Shown here: positions 12,400 to 31,443 of the stretch, in pieces
Layout of the letters: the number at the start of each line of letters is the position of its first letter
How positions within the stretch are numbered: position 1 is the first letter of the stretch
Origin: Cucumis sativus
Taxonomy: Eukaryota; Streptophyta; Magnoliopsida; Cucurbitales; Cucurbitaceae
Reading direction: 5' to 3'
Assembly (NCBI RefSeq): GCF_000004075.3
Contig: NC_026656.2
Span: forward strand, 3,410,001 to 3,474,000
DNA length: 64,000 nt
The notes under the pieces: model-generated
Told to the model about the DNA's origin: nothing
Databases searched by the model: none
What the model saw: only the letters and a program-made list of their open reading frames with translations
Made by a program: the position numbers and the translations under genes

Positions 12400-14600
12400 A
12401 ATTATTTACAACAAAAATTCAAAATTCATTCTTTTTTTTTTTTTTTATAAAAGATCAATATTTTGTGTTATGAACATATATATTAGTTTCTCAACTGTTT
12501 TTAATACATCTGTAGTATAATTTAGATCTCTAGTTTGTAAATTAAATCAGTGAAGTTTTTAAAAAAACCTATTTTAATTGAATCTAAAGATTAGGCGTAG
12601 TTTTGGAGGTAGAAATTAGGAGTGTAGTTGGGTTGAGTTGTAAGACATTCTCAACCCAACCCATATTTTTCGAGTTACATTTAGGGTTTAGGGAAACGGA
12701 GGTGGATGACGCGATTTTGAGGGAGAATACCAAAGAGGAAGAGAGGAGACCAAAGAAGGAGAAGATCATAGACTGAAGTGAGACCGGAGAGAATAATTGA
12801 AGATAATGAAAAATGGTAAGCGGCATACGACATTAGGAAGATCTAGTTTTTAAATTTTATTTTATTAAATAAACTATATATATATATATATTATGTCAAC
12901 TCGGGATGAATTGGATTGAACATAATTTTTCAACTATTTAACCCAACCCAACAAAAATCATTTTATTAACCCAACCCTTATAATAATATGGGTTAGGTAG
13001 TCAGGTTATTCGATATCAACTCATATTATTACACCCCTAGTCATAATTATTGAAAAATATACTGTTAGGATATATGAAAATTTGAGAGATAAGATGTTCC
13101 TGTTACATTGTAAACTCATTTGATTATTGTACTCCAAATCGTTTTTAACGATTGGTTGACCAATGAAAAAGTCTTAATTCAAAAAATAATTTTATTTAAA
13201 CTAATAAAAACTATTCCAATACATTTGAAAGGGCTTATAAACGATTTTGAATGATTACGAGATATTTAGTTTAGTTTTTTTTTTTTAAATAAACACCAAC
13301 AAAATTAGACCACCACAATCTAAACATATTTTACTAAAATCTATGTATTTGGGAAATTGATTTTTACATACTTTAAGTTGATAGTACAAGTTATATATAT
13401 TTTTTTACACCTTTGATGGATTAATTTTTGCAATTAAAATATTAAATATGTCGTTGTTACGAATATAATAATTGATTGTGCTTTTGGCAATTAGCATTTG
13501 CTAAAAATCATTAACTTAGTTAACATTGTTTTATAATTTAATGATAGGGAGTGTGTGAACTTTTGAACTACTAGCCAACAACGTTGTTGATGTGTAGTCG
13601 TGGATGATATAATGGTTGAGGGTTTTTTTAATTAAAAAATCATCTATTAAAGTATTCACTATAACAATTAAAAAACTCAAATACCAATCCGTAACTAAGG
13701 GAGTATTTAGCTCACGAAAGATTAACAAAATTAAAGTTATTATGTTGGAGTTGGAAAATTTTATTTTCGAGTGGAGAGTTGTAAGATTAAGTTTCACAAT
13801 AGCTACCAAAAATTTAATCAAAATGAGAAGTATAAAGTTTATTGGTAATGGTAGCATATTAAAAAAAATATAGAGCAATGTAGATGTGATTTTGTCTTTA
13901 TTTTATAAACTCATGACTTGGTAGTTATGAAATGGGGCATAACTACTACACTATAATCATATTTTATTTAAAATAAAATAATATTTAATATATATTATAA
14001 TTTGACATTTTAAAATTAATATTAAAATAAGTTAAAGGAGCCCACTTGTTTCGTTGGCTCCTACATAAATCCGTCTATGCTTGGTAAAAAAACTATAATA
14101 TAAAATGGTGAATTTACTCAAAACGCAAAATATAATAGTGAGTCTTCATCGTTAAAGTTGAGTGGTCTACGTGTAAGGATTAAAATATCAACGTTATCTT
14201 GATATCAAGATTTTAATTTTACATATATATATAAAGAAATTTCTAAAAGCCATCGAATTTGTTTAAGTTAATAATAAGTTGTTTTTATGTCAAACAAAAT
14301 TACGACTATAGTTATGAGTATTAATATTAGACTAAATAGATGATATGTTGTATTTCACATGACAGTTATATAAAAAACATTAAATATATCGACGAATATT
14401 TATATCAAAAGAAATAGTAAAAAACAGTAAATTTGACCAAGTATTTACTACATAGTAAAATTTTAGATTATATTAATAATAAACTTCGATATTTTTATTA
14501 ATACAATTTAAAATTTTGTTATGGTAAATAAATATTTTAATTTATTTTATTTTTTTAAATCTCATATATTAATAAAAATATATTTTAAGCTTTTGTTAGG
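12400..14600. other. AT-rich intergenic region
   Basis: I see no conserved coding sequence. There is a short (TA)n run at about 12878-12890 and stretches repeating the theme acccaaccca/gggttgag around 12625-13040. The open frames at 13531-13878 are overlapping AT-rich artefacts. The right end should hold the RECQL1 promoter. Confidence 0.6.
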
Positions 14601-14715
14601 GTAAAAAGGTGTTTTGGTTTTAAATTTTGATTCGAAGAAGAAAAGAAAAAGAAGGAAAGAACACGCTTTAAATCCAAATTGCGCGGGAGGAAGAAGTTTC
14701 CACAGAACTCAGGAA

Positions 14716-21033
<6,318 letters not shown>

Positions 21034-21552
21034 TAAGCATATGGCATTTCTAGCTGTTAAGGCGATTTCAAACTGAAGACCATCTCACCTTAAATCACGG
21101 GACAACATTTCAGACCTATGTTATTGGGTCAAGGTGCCTTATAGTGCAGTGGAAATGCATTCTTCTTGACTACAACTGGCCTGTCCGCTTCACAATCCAG
21201 GTATTCTGCTAAATCCATTATTTTGATCACATTTGCTCTATCACTGTGGCATAATGATTTGTATTTGAGAGCATCGAGTTTTTTTCCTCTCACTAAATCC
21301 TTATTATTTAGAGTAGTCATGGTTTAGTACTTGTTTATTGAGTTCCCTTGCGTCAGCACATTTTCGTATGGTTACTACAAGTCTTTCTTTGCAAATACTG
21401 TCTAGTTGTGAGTGAAACTCAATAGACATTATTCTTTTGCTCCATTTACCTGGATTGTGAAGCGAGCATGGAGCTGATTCCCAATAACAATAATGGGTAG
21501 CTTATACTTTTTAACGAAGATTTTCTCATATTTTGTGTGTTTGTTTTTAAAA

Positions 21553-21850
21553 TGAAAAGGAGACCTTTTATTGAAATAATAAAAAGAGACTAATCAAAAT
21601 ACAAATGTAGAAACAAAAGAAAATAGAACTGAGCCACGTACACTTTGAGCAAACGAGAAGCAAAACTAAAACTTGAGCCGGTAAAAGAGTAATGCAATCT
21701 AGTATAAGCAAATGTCTCGAATAGAATAATCTGCAAACAATGTGGAGAGAGAACACCATGAAGAAGCTTTAACTCGAGCAACTTCATAACGGGCAAACCA
21801 AGATATAGACTTTCCTTGGGGGTCGATCATGGTGCTTCGTAACTTTTTGA
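21553..21850 (-). mobile_element. LINE 3' fragment downstream of RECQL1
   Basis: On the minus strand the translation includes SWFARYEVARVKASSWCS, and in a nearby frame FADYSIRDICLY. Both resemble the extreme C-terminus of plant L1-type ORF2 proteins. A 3' tail follows with TTATTTCAATAAAAGGTCTCC and then an A-rich end. It is a 5'-truncated, inactive copy. Confidence 0.55.
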
Positions 21851-22776
21851 AGAACATCAGATTTTAGTTCTAAAAAATGTCAATTGGGACAATGAAGTCC
21901 TGTGATTTATTTTTTCGAAGAATATCAGACTTCATTTCTAAAGCCTTAGGGTCTTTTTCTTTTGAGATAAAACTGTTGGATCCAATTAGAGAAATAGTCT
22001 CTTGAAAATAGTTAACGATAAATATTCCCTTTGTTTTTGTCATAAAATAAAATAAAATAAAAAACAATTTAGCCTGTTGATGGTTTGTTTTTTGTTTGTA
22101 TATTTTTATTTCTTGAAAATTTTAATTCATGCAAGAATTTGAGATTTTTAAGGTACCTTAATTTTAAGAAGACATAAGAAATAAGGGAGTTGATTTTCTT
22201 ATTTTCTTATTTTAAGTTTATGTTTCCTTTTATATGTATATATAATTTTTTTTATTTCTTAAATTTGTATACTCTTCATTTTCTTTGCTTTTTAAATTAG
22301 TTCATTTAAACCATACTCAGCTAAAAATCCATCCACTAAAGAAATTAATACATAAAGTGTTTGAATATTTATCTTCATAATTTCCAACTTGAACTTTTAT
22401 TTTTAGTAGAAATTTCAACACGTTTGAATCTTTTTGTCTTTTAATATAAAAAGGGAATATCCTTTTTGTATTATTATAATAATGTTAACTAAACATCTTT
22501 TTCATTTTGAATCAAAATTTAAATGGAGGTTCAATTAATTGTGTCTATTTAGTAACGTAAAAAGATAGTCATGCCATTCATACAAGTTGGATAACATTTT
22601 GATTGAGCTTATATGCAATAGTTTTATACATTAATGTATAAGAGAATTGACAAACCATAATATGATTTAATGTACATTTATTTAGGTTGCGTGTTCCATT
22701 CATATTGTTATTTCTAGTCAAACTTCCAAGTCGAATCAACGGACCCCTCAACAAAGTTCAATATTTTAGCAATAGC

Positions 22777-22800
22777 AAAAAAAAAAAAAAAAAAAAAAAA
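22777..22800. repeat. Poly(A) run of 24
   Basis: An uninterrupted run of 24 A. It may be the relic tail of a retroposon, but I see no recognisable body to its left. Confidence 0.95.
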
Positions 22801-25666
22801 GTACAAATTTACAATAACTCAAATAATATATAGTAAATTTATACTTTAGAAACTGCACCTGAAAGGTTGTGAAGTTAAATTATAATTTATCCCGAAAATA
22901 AAAATATAAAAGAATGAAATAATTTGAATTTTATTAATTGAACTATGGTAATCACTGCTTGATAATTATACTTTTACGAGTATTGTTTTTTATACTAAAG
23001 TATTATAGGATGATGTAGATTATTTTGTGAAGGAGACGTAAATTGGTTGGGAGGTGGATAGGAGTGTGTAATATAATAAATTGAAGTGGTACCAAATTGG
23101 CTGTTGAATTTGGCAAGAAGCAAAGCCCAATCATGGCTTTACCGACCCTATTTGTTTGTCAAGAATCTATTGTTCTTCAACTCAAATTTTGTATTGGATT
23201 ATTATTGTTATTAGAAATAAAATCTATGATCTTAAATTCCATAATTAAATACAATCTTGTAGTATTTTAGCGTAATTAAATACAGACTATAAATGGAAGA
23301 TTGGATATTTTGCAATTACACATCATTGTACTATGTTCAACAACAAAGCATTCAAAATTTTGGTTTAAATAATTTTGTAGGTTGGTTTTGATTAGCTTTT
23401 ATTCTTTTTCGTCAATGTATTTATAAAATAGCTAATTAGTTTTTTTAAAAAAAGAGTTCATTCTTATATCTATTTGCAAAATTTCAACACAAATTAGATA
23501 CAAATTTATAGCTACATTTTAAGAAATCACATGATGATGAATAAAGAGACCGAAATAAGATGATAGTCAGTTTGGTTTTGTCGGTTTTATCGGTTTTGTA
23601 TCGCCTCTTACAACGTTAGAGACATATAGAAGCAAACAAAATTACTATATTTTATCAATCATTTACATATTTACATCAATAAGTGGATGGTGAAACTCTA
23701 TGTATAGAAATAATAGTTTACTCATTACCTCATACAATTTATTTATTTGTTGGCATTAGTGTTTGACTTGAAACAAATAATGTTTATAGTTGCAAGAGCT
23801 CATGGCTACACATTTCAAGAAGAAAAATTAGGAGTCCAAGCTTCTCTCTCATACTTCATGGTTAATCTCTTCTAAATTTCTTCAACTCCTTTTACTACAT
23901 TTTTAGCAAAGTATCTTTTAGGTTTTGATCCTTTCTTTGGTATTTTAACCTATTTTTATACCTCCTACCAATGATATTTTAGATGGGACGGTGTCTTCGT
24001 GTTAGGACTACTTTGTTCGTGACATTTAGACTCATGTGAGTAAGTAACGGAGCAAAAATAAAAAGTGAGATTTGAATCCGAGTCTATAAATGATTGGATG
24101 ACTATGGACTAACCTACTAGTATTTGTATTATTTCAGGAGTATAAAGTTGAAGGGACTTGCTAGATCTATACTAAATATGTCGATGATATACATAAATCT
24201 TTTATTTTTCGTTGTTATTTGTATTATACTATTTTAGGTTTGTTTGATTATTTGTTTGGTATTCTGTCAATATAGTTTAAATGATTAGATGCTTCTAGTG
24301 ACTACTATTACCAATAATTTAAGGGAGACGAGAAATCATTATTTCTTTTTCTTTGGATTTATTGAAACTTCCAATTTTTATAATATCTTTAATTTTAGCT
24401 TCACGACATTGAACGTTCTTATAAACATATTAAAGGAAAAGATCATGAGTTGAATTTATATGCTTTTTTGTTATGAGATATTTCATCTTCTCATTTGGAA
24501 ATTCAAATTTGTGTTAATTAGGGGCGAGAAGTCCGAACTCGAAAGTTGATAGTTTAATTCTTAAAAATCAGAAACCAAAGTTGGACCCAAAACCAAAGTT
24601 TAAATGTTATGTAAAAATTTTGTTTTTTCTCCATTTTGAAATCTCTCACCAAATTTGATAGAATTATAGAGTACCTCTAATTTCAGCAGTTTAAATTATT
24701 TGTAACTTTATGAATAATTTTGTTCATATTTTTCTCAACCATTCTCTTAAAATTATTGTACCAAAAAGGAAAGAAAAAACTATTCTCAAATAATTGAAGC
24801 CATCAATTAATATATTAATTTCTCTTTTTGTTACCTAATTGAACTTGCAAGTTATTACTCAATACATTTGGCTCTGCTCTCAAAATTAGTAACTACACAT
24901 TATAACATCGGAGGTTGGACGATTGTTGTGTTGAAAATAAATCATAATTTAGTATTTTGAATTTTAGATGTGATTTTTTGTATATATAAATTCTATAATC
25001 GATAAAAAATTGAAATTTGGTTACATTTCGTAAATATTTTCAACAATTTTTTTTATTTACCATAAGATTGAATTTATAATTTAAGCAATAAATATATAAT
25101 CAAAAATCAATTATTGTTGTTTTTGGTGAAACGTTGAAAAGTTCAATTATCCACAAATATAAAATTGATCGATCATCCCAAAATTTCCATCAACCAATAA
25201 GAAACCTTATTTTATTTTATATCTTAAAATTTGAAAAGTTTATAATATGTAACCAATGGAAAGAGAAAGAATGAAAGAGACAAATAATTTAAACAATTTG
25301 GTAAAGTTAGAATTTAAGTATTTTTAATAAATTTAACGATTTAGTCCTTTAACGTTGTTATTATTATTATTTTTGAATTTGTAAACAAAAATGGTGCATG
25401 GAATCTCACATGCATTCATTGTAATCATGTGGATCTTCTGTGAACTTGATTGTTTACTCACTTCTCTTAGTCTAATCTCAATTTTATAGGGTGTGTTTAT
25501 TTGAAAGTTTATCTCACGAGTACAATGTCTAGCCTAACACATTTTGACTCCTAAGTTTGGACTGTCTTAAACTAATCTCAAGAGTTCTCATTAAGATATT
25601 ACTTACTATTTTTTCTTTGAGTTCGTTGATAATGCTATTCATAACACATTTTATTTGACATGTATT

Positions 25667-25716
25667 TGTGGTTATATGTAAATCCAACGACGTGTGGTTA
25701 TATGTAAATCCAACGA
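25667..25716. repeat. Two copies of a 26-bp tandem repeat
   Basis: The string tgtggttatatgtaaatcc followed by aacga occurs at 25667 and again at 25693, with cg between the copies. Confidence 0.9.
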
Positions 25717-26287
25717 TACTGTTATATCACATAGTTTGCAATTCTCAAAGTAGTAGGTTGTTAGATCAAATGCAACCCAATTCTTTTCATATTATTATAC
25801 ATTAAAAAATTCTAACTAATCGACACCATTAACCCAAACTTTGACTCGAACACACGTTTTTCTACATCGCCTCTAAATTTTTACCAGATGAACATACGTT
25901 TAACAAAAAAGTAAAAGAGAAATTAAGTGACAAAAGTTCCATTTGAGAATATATTTGTGGTAAAGAGAGAAAAAAAAATCCAAATATATTGTTTTATTTT
26001 TTTCTTATAAATTTTAAAATTTAAAAATTTGGTGTGTGTGATTTTTTCTTTTTGACAAAGTGGGACCCACCTCGAAGTTTGGTTAGTCCCTTTGGTGTGC
26101 AAAGCAAAGCAAAGCAATATGGGCCAAAGCACAAAACCTTCTTGCTTCTCACATGGCAGTAGAGAGAGAGAAGGATTAGCATTCAAGTGAGAACTTCAGA
26201 GAGGGCACAGAGAGAAAAAGCACAGGGGGAAGGAGGAGGAGCCTTCAATTCCTTAAATTTTTCCACCTCAAACACCGTTTTTTAAGC

Positions 26288-26289
<2 letters not shown>

Positions 26290-26333
<44 letters not shown>
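26290..26333 (+). repeat. (CT)22 microsatellite in the TRM gene leader or promoter
   Basis: About 22 uninterrupted CT units lie some 810 bases upstream of the start codon of the TRM-type gene, in a pyrimidine-rich stretch that looks like leader sequence. Such tracts are frequent in plant 5' untranslated regions and mutate quickly. Confidence 0.95.
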
Positions 26334-26336
<3 letters not shown>

Positions 26337-27141
26337 CTGCCATTTTTAAATGCTCCATCTTCCAACCTGTCTTTTGCTTTCTCTTTCGTCTCTACTGCTT
26401 CACTACTGCCGATCTTCATTTTCACCCTTTTTTCTTCTTTCTCAAACCACCCCCTTTTGCTCAATTTTTGTACCCTTTTTCTTAGATCTGTCTTTCATGC
26501 TCTCTTTCATCACTTCTGCCCCTTTTTTGCTGGCCAGCTTGCGGTTTTGAAATGGGATCTGTTTGCTGAGAGGTATGTGTTTTGTTTCCATGGCAATGAC
26601 TTGAGCTGTTGGTTCTGTTTGCAATTTGAAAGAGTAACGGACTGGTGAATTTTTTTTTTTCATGGGTTCCGGATTAAACAATTTGGGTTTGGAGAATGTG
26701 GCTTAGTAGATTGTGTGTTTTTGGTGAAATTTGTCTTAGAACGGCGATGGTCTTTACTGGTGTTTTTTCATTTGTTTTTACTTTGGCAAATGTGGGTTGC
26801 TTTATTATGAAGCTAAATGGTTTCTTGATTGGAGGATGATTTAGATTTCCCCAGCTTTACATCTCTTGTTGTAAGATTAGGGTTGTGTCTAAGGCTCATT
26901 GGACTGGAACAAGAAATGTGTATGTTTATAGTTGTTGCTTGTTCTCTCTTCTTCTTATTCTTCATACTTCTAACTGTTTAAATAGTTAAGTATTGGTTCA
27001 ATCTCCTCTGTTGTTTGATTATGCTGTTGGGATAATGTGTGAGATAAATTATGAGAAATTTATGGTTGTGGATTCTGTTTTTGTTTGTTTTCCCTGTTGT
27101 GAAAACAATGGCTGTTGTCCAGGCCTTTTGCTGATTAGAAG

Positions 27142-30100
27142 ATGGAGGTTGAGAAAAAACGCTCAAAAGGAGGCTTTCTTAACTTATTTGATTGGAATGG
27201 AAAATCTAGGAAGAGGTTGTTCTCAAGCAGCAATGAGTTATCTGGTACATAATACTTTTTGGCTTATGTTATTTCAAGGTTCTTTGCTTGTTTTATCCTT
27301 ATAATGGAATGAATCAAATGAGTGTTGAAGAAACTCATTGCATTGTTTATTTCATTTTATGATCCTTCTGTTTTGCCAAAAAAAGGGCTGAAGCAAGGAA
27401 AAGAAAATGTTGATAATTTGTCAAAGTCACAGCTCTTTCAGGTGAGAACTGCCATTGAGATGCATCTTTTCTTCTGCTTTCATTTTCATTACCGTCTTTA
27501 TTGGATGATTCTCTATCTGCAGTTAGAGGCAAGCGAAGATGGAGCAAGTTCTAGTTATAAATTAAATGGTGATTGGGACTTTTCTTTGACCAAAACCAGT
27601 GAAGAAAAATGCGGGGGCCGAGTCCCCAGTGTAGTTGCTAGACTTATGGGTTTAGATTCATTGCCTTCTAGTGTACCTGAGCCTTGTTCTACCCCGTTCT
27701 TAGAATCCCACTCTGTCAGGACATCGTCTCATCATGATCACAGTAATGGGGTATGGAACAGTCATTCTATGGAATATATAGATATGCCTAACAAACTAGA
27801 GAGGTTTTCTGGGAATCTCTTAGACTTTAGGGCGCAAAAAGTACCTAAGAGTCCAATTGAGAGATTTCAAACTGAAGTATTGCCTCCCAAGTCTGCTAAA
27901 TCTATACCCATAACTCATCATAAGTTGTTGTCTCCTATCAAGAGCCCTGGGTTTACCCCAACGATGAACACGGGGTACTTAATGGAGGCAGCTACCAAGA
28001 TAATTGAGGCAAGTCCAAGGAAAACTGTGAAGAGTAAAATGACACCAATTACCAATTCCTCAATGCCGTTGAGAATACGGGATTTGAAAGAGAAATTGGA
28101 AACTGCACGCAAGTCATCAGGGATCGAAAAATCAACAGAAAATTATATTGGCAAGTATAGAAAAGGGAAGGCAGCTAGTGAACGGAATTATAGTGGATCA
28201 GAACATCTTTTAGTGTCGAGGACAGAATCTACTGGAGGTGATAGAAGTAACACCAACACTTCAAAAGATAAAGGAAAACCAGTTTCCCTATCAGTTCAAA
28301 CTAGGGGCAATCTTCAGAATAAAGGGGAATCAACTTCTTGTAGCGAGAGGAGTTCAATGGATAGGAATGAACATACTGAAGTAAAATCAAGCCAACTTTT
28401 CAAGAGCCAGCCTGGCATTCAGAAAACTATGCAGAAGAGAACCATGAAGAGGAATAACAATATTCTTTCACAAAACAATCAAAAGCAAAATTCTGTACCC
28501 AACAAAGAAAAATTGCCTTCAAAACCTCCAGTCTTGAATCAGCCTGTCAAAAGGACCCAGTCTTCTAATTCTCACCTACGTTCTAGGAGAACTGTAAATA
28601 AGGTTGCTATGAGCTCTGAAGTTGAATCGAAAATCACACGCACAAGAGAAACAGATGCCAAAAAAGATTTTGCATCTTCCAAGAAAAATGCTGCCTCAAG
28701 GAAGAAAAGATCTGTCAGTCAGGATGTTTGCAGTGAAGGGACTTCTGGATCCAATGCTTTGATCCACGACAGTGAGAGATCTGTCAAATATAATATTGCT
28801 GTTGATGGTTCAACAAACTGTGATGAAAACAGGAAGCTGGGAATGGACATTGTTTCTTTTACATTCACATCCCCACTGAAGAAGTCTACATCTGAACCTC
28901 ACTCAGATGAGGATGTGAAAATTAACCACAGTTTGGTCTTTGACTCGTGTAGTGAGAACGATTATTTGCAGAATCTATCATCATTTTCACCCAATTTAAA
29001 CGTCTTAAATGGTGATGCTTTAAGTGTTCTGTTGGAGCGAAAACTTCAGGAATTAACATGTAGGGTTGAGTCCTCTCAATCATACATGGCCAGAGAAGGC
29101 ATTTTTGCTTGTTCTGAGTCCAATTCGCAAGACGTTTTTTCCACTTCAGAATATTCCAAAGAAGAGAATGGTGTGAATTGCAGATATTCAGATAGCGCCC
29201 ATGATTGTGAACACTCGTCAAATGATAGCAACAAACTGATAGCTGATAAATGGCAGCAGGTATTGCATCTTTCAGCTGTTATCTTCATTGTGGTCCTGAT
29301 ACTGAAAATTGAGTCATGGTCATTTGAGTTGTGAATTATCAATTGTTTCTCAACACCTCTTTCTATATACTAAACTCTTCCAGTTCCAGGGAGTAAAAGA
29401 AATGAAAGAACCCGAAGATAGCAACAACACTGAAACAATTACCATGAGTGGATCTTCAGTTGAGTATGAATTTTCCCCGGACGATGGAAATAGCATCCAT
29501 GGTAAATCTCTCTCTCTCTCCCGGACAATTGAGTCGTGTGAAGTACATCCTCCGAAAAGTTAGGGTCAGAAACAAATTTCACTGCAAAATTTATCAGGAA
29601 AGCTGCAATATTATTTTTTTTGGGATAAAAGCAACAACTTCCATTGAGAAAAACAAGATCCTAGCTACAAGAATGGACTCTAGCTATAAAAAATTATGAA
29701 TTGATAAAAAAGAGAGAATATACAGGCATACAACAAAACCAGCCCACAAAACAGGATTCCAACTATTAGCAAACTGCATAATGAGATTCGAATGCAATTT
29801 AAATGGAAACTATTTGGTATTATTTTTTTATTAGCATAACTTCTTGAAAAGATATTAGAAATTTGCATCAAACTGAAGGGAATATAGGAACAATTATTGA
29901 AAGTAGCTACCAAGATATGGCTGTTCATTTCATTTGGTCAATATAATTTTGAATCTCATGCATTTAGTGGCATAAATTCATCAGCTACATTTTTTGAGTT
30001 TCCTTGTATTATTTCCTGAAAAGAAGAAACTATGCAAAGTTAGTGAATATGAGTAGGGGAAAAAATGAGTAGGGAAAAGAAAAAGAAAGAATATTGCCCA

Positions 30101-30818
30101 AGTTTTCGAAAATCTGCTGGTATTGACCCTTTTTTTCGGGTTGTCTTCAGTTCAACATGGTGATAAAATCAAGTTAGACCCAACAAATCTCTACCCAAGA
30201 ATGCTTGGCGAGACACCAATATTCGACTCCGCATCAAGCATCGACGAGGGAGACAAGTATGGAACTTTGTCGCCTACAATGACAAGTCCAATAAACTACA
30301 ACATCTATAGATCAGATGATTGGGAACTGCAGTATGTGAGGGATGTTCTAACCAAAGCCGAGCTAGCATTTGAAAACTTCACATTAGGTGTTACCCCAAT
30401 GGTGATTGCTACTGGTCTCTACAACAATCTAGAGACTGATGAAAACATCAAGAACAGTGACGAACCAGAACATTTCAAGCTCGAACGGAAGGTTCTGTTC
30501 GACTGTGTTAATGAATGTCTAGAACTACAGCTCAAACAAGTAGTAGTTGGAAGCTCCAAAACATGGGTTCCATGGACAAAACTGTTTGAAAATGATTGTC
30601 TGGGTGATGAATTATGGAAAGAGATAGAGAGTTGGAAATGTATGGAAGAATGGATGGTTGATGAACTTGTGGACAAGGATATGAGTACCCAACATGGGAA
30701 ATGGCTAAACTTTGAACAAGAAGCATCTGAAGAGGGGATTTTGATTGAGAGAGGGATATTAACTTCTTTAGTCGATGAATTGGTCAGTGATTTGCTGATC
30801 ACTGGGGGAAATGCTTAA
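27142..30818 (+). CDS. TRM/LONGIFOLIA-type protein (VARLMGL motif, DUF4378)
   Basis: Five exons: 27142-27244, 27386-27441, 27523-29259, 29384-29501 and 30151-30818, giving 893 residues. It opens with MEVEKKRSKGGFLNLFDWNG, a signature of one TON1-recruiting-motif (TRM) clade. VARLMGLD is at 91-98. The long middle is Ser/Lys-rich and disordered, with IRDLKEKLETARKSSG, VSFTFTSPLKKS and LSVLLERKLQEL as conserved islands. DUF4378 spans about 727-890, from DDWELQYVRDVL to LVDELVSDLL. TRM proteins join TON1 and PP2A at cortical microtubules and the preprophase band and shape cells and organs; gene position (see findings) suggests the TRM6/7/8 clade. The exon 2 acceptor AAAAG/GG fits the frame exactly. 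The exon 4 acceptor could be 29384 or 29390 (a FQ repeat), changing two residues. A five-exon TRM of this size is intact; I see no truncation. Confidence 0.92.
29570..29905 (-). mobile_element. LINE 3' fragment in the last intron of the TRM gene
   Basis: The plus strand carries caacttccattgagaaaaac and atacaggcatacaacaaaac followed by cagcccacaaaa. On the minus strand these read as a LINE 3' end of the type GTGGGCTGGTTTTGTTGTAT, then TTTTTCTCAATGGAAGTTG. Related tails occur in other introns of this window. No ORF2 remnant is left here. Confidence 0.5.
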
Positions 30819-31403
30819 TCCTTTTTTTTCTTTTTTTTTTTGTTAACTTGTTGATGATGTAAATTGGTCAGATGGTGAGTCTCTGTTATGATTTTTTTTT
30901 TCCTTCTTGGAAAAGAAAACTTGTCATAGTGATTGTCCTCCTTACTGTAGTGTAGAGATGGTGGTGATGGTACTGATGGATTTCCAGACAAATATTGCAG
31001 AGGAAGCTCTGATATCTGGTTTCAAGTACTTTCCATCTTCATTAACATTGTTTTTCTTTTATAACAATATTTCCTTTTATAATACTTACTCTTACTCTTT
31101 AGCAAAATTGTAGGGCTGTCATTCTCTTCAAAATCAAAGGTGGGGGAGATGGGGAATTTTTTCTTTTTCTTTTTCTTTTTGGATTTTGTTTTTCAGGATG
31201 GAGATGAAAAGGCGACACCTCACATCTTTTATAGGTTCGGTTTAGATTAACTAGAAAAATTTTGTAAGTCATTTTTGCTTAGTTAAATACTTTTTCATAC
31301 TTGGGATCTCATATTGTTGAGAATTAGAATTTTAAAAGAAATTATACATATTTTTCACTAAAAAGAAATAATTACTTGTCAAAATTATTCCCACATATCA
31401 TCT

Positions 31404-31412
<9 letters not shown>

Positions 31413-31440
<28 letters not shown>
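31413..31440. repeat. (AT)n microsatellite
   Basis: An uninterrupted alternating AT tract of about 14 units in intergenic DNA. Confidence 0.9.

Positions 31441-31443
<3 letters not shown>

Larger units (their letters stand above)
21034..26280. other. Gene-poor AT-rich region between RECQL1 and the TRM gene
   Basis: The left end holds the RECQL1 3' untranslated region. I see no conserved protein. It contains a LINE tail (21553-21850), a run of 24 A at 22777-22800, and a 26-bp tandem duplication at 25667-25716. The right end (about 25900-26280) should include the promoter of the TRM-type gene. Confidence 0.6.

Noticed and set aside
13531-13878. Overlapping 115- and 85-codon frames on opposite strands
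   Set aside because: Both are low-complexity Ile/Leu/Lys-rich translations of the same AT-rich DNA.
14614-14715. Upstream in-frame start for RECQL1
   Set aside because: The extra 34 residues are Lys/Arg-rich and unlike the family; the conserved N-terminus begins right after the start at 14716.
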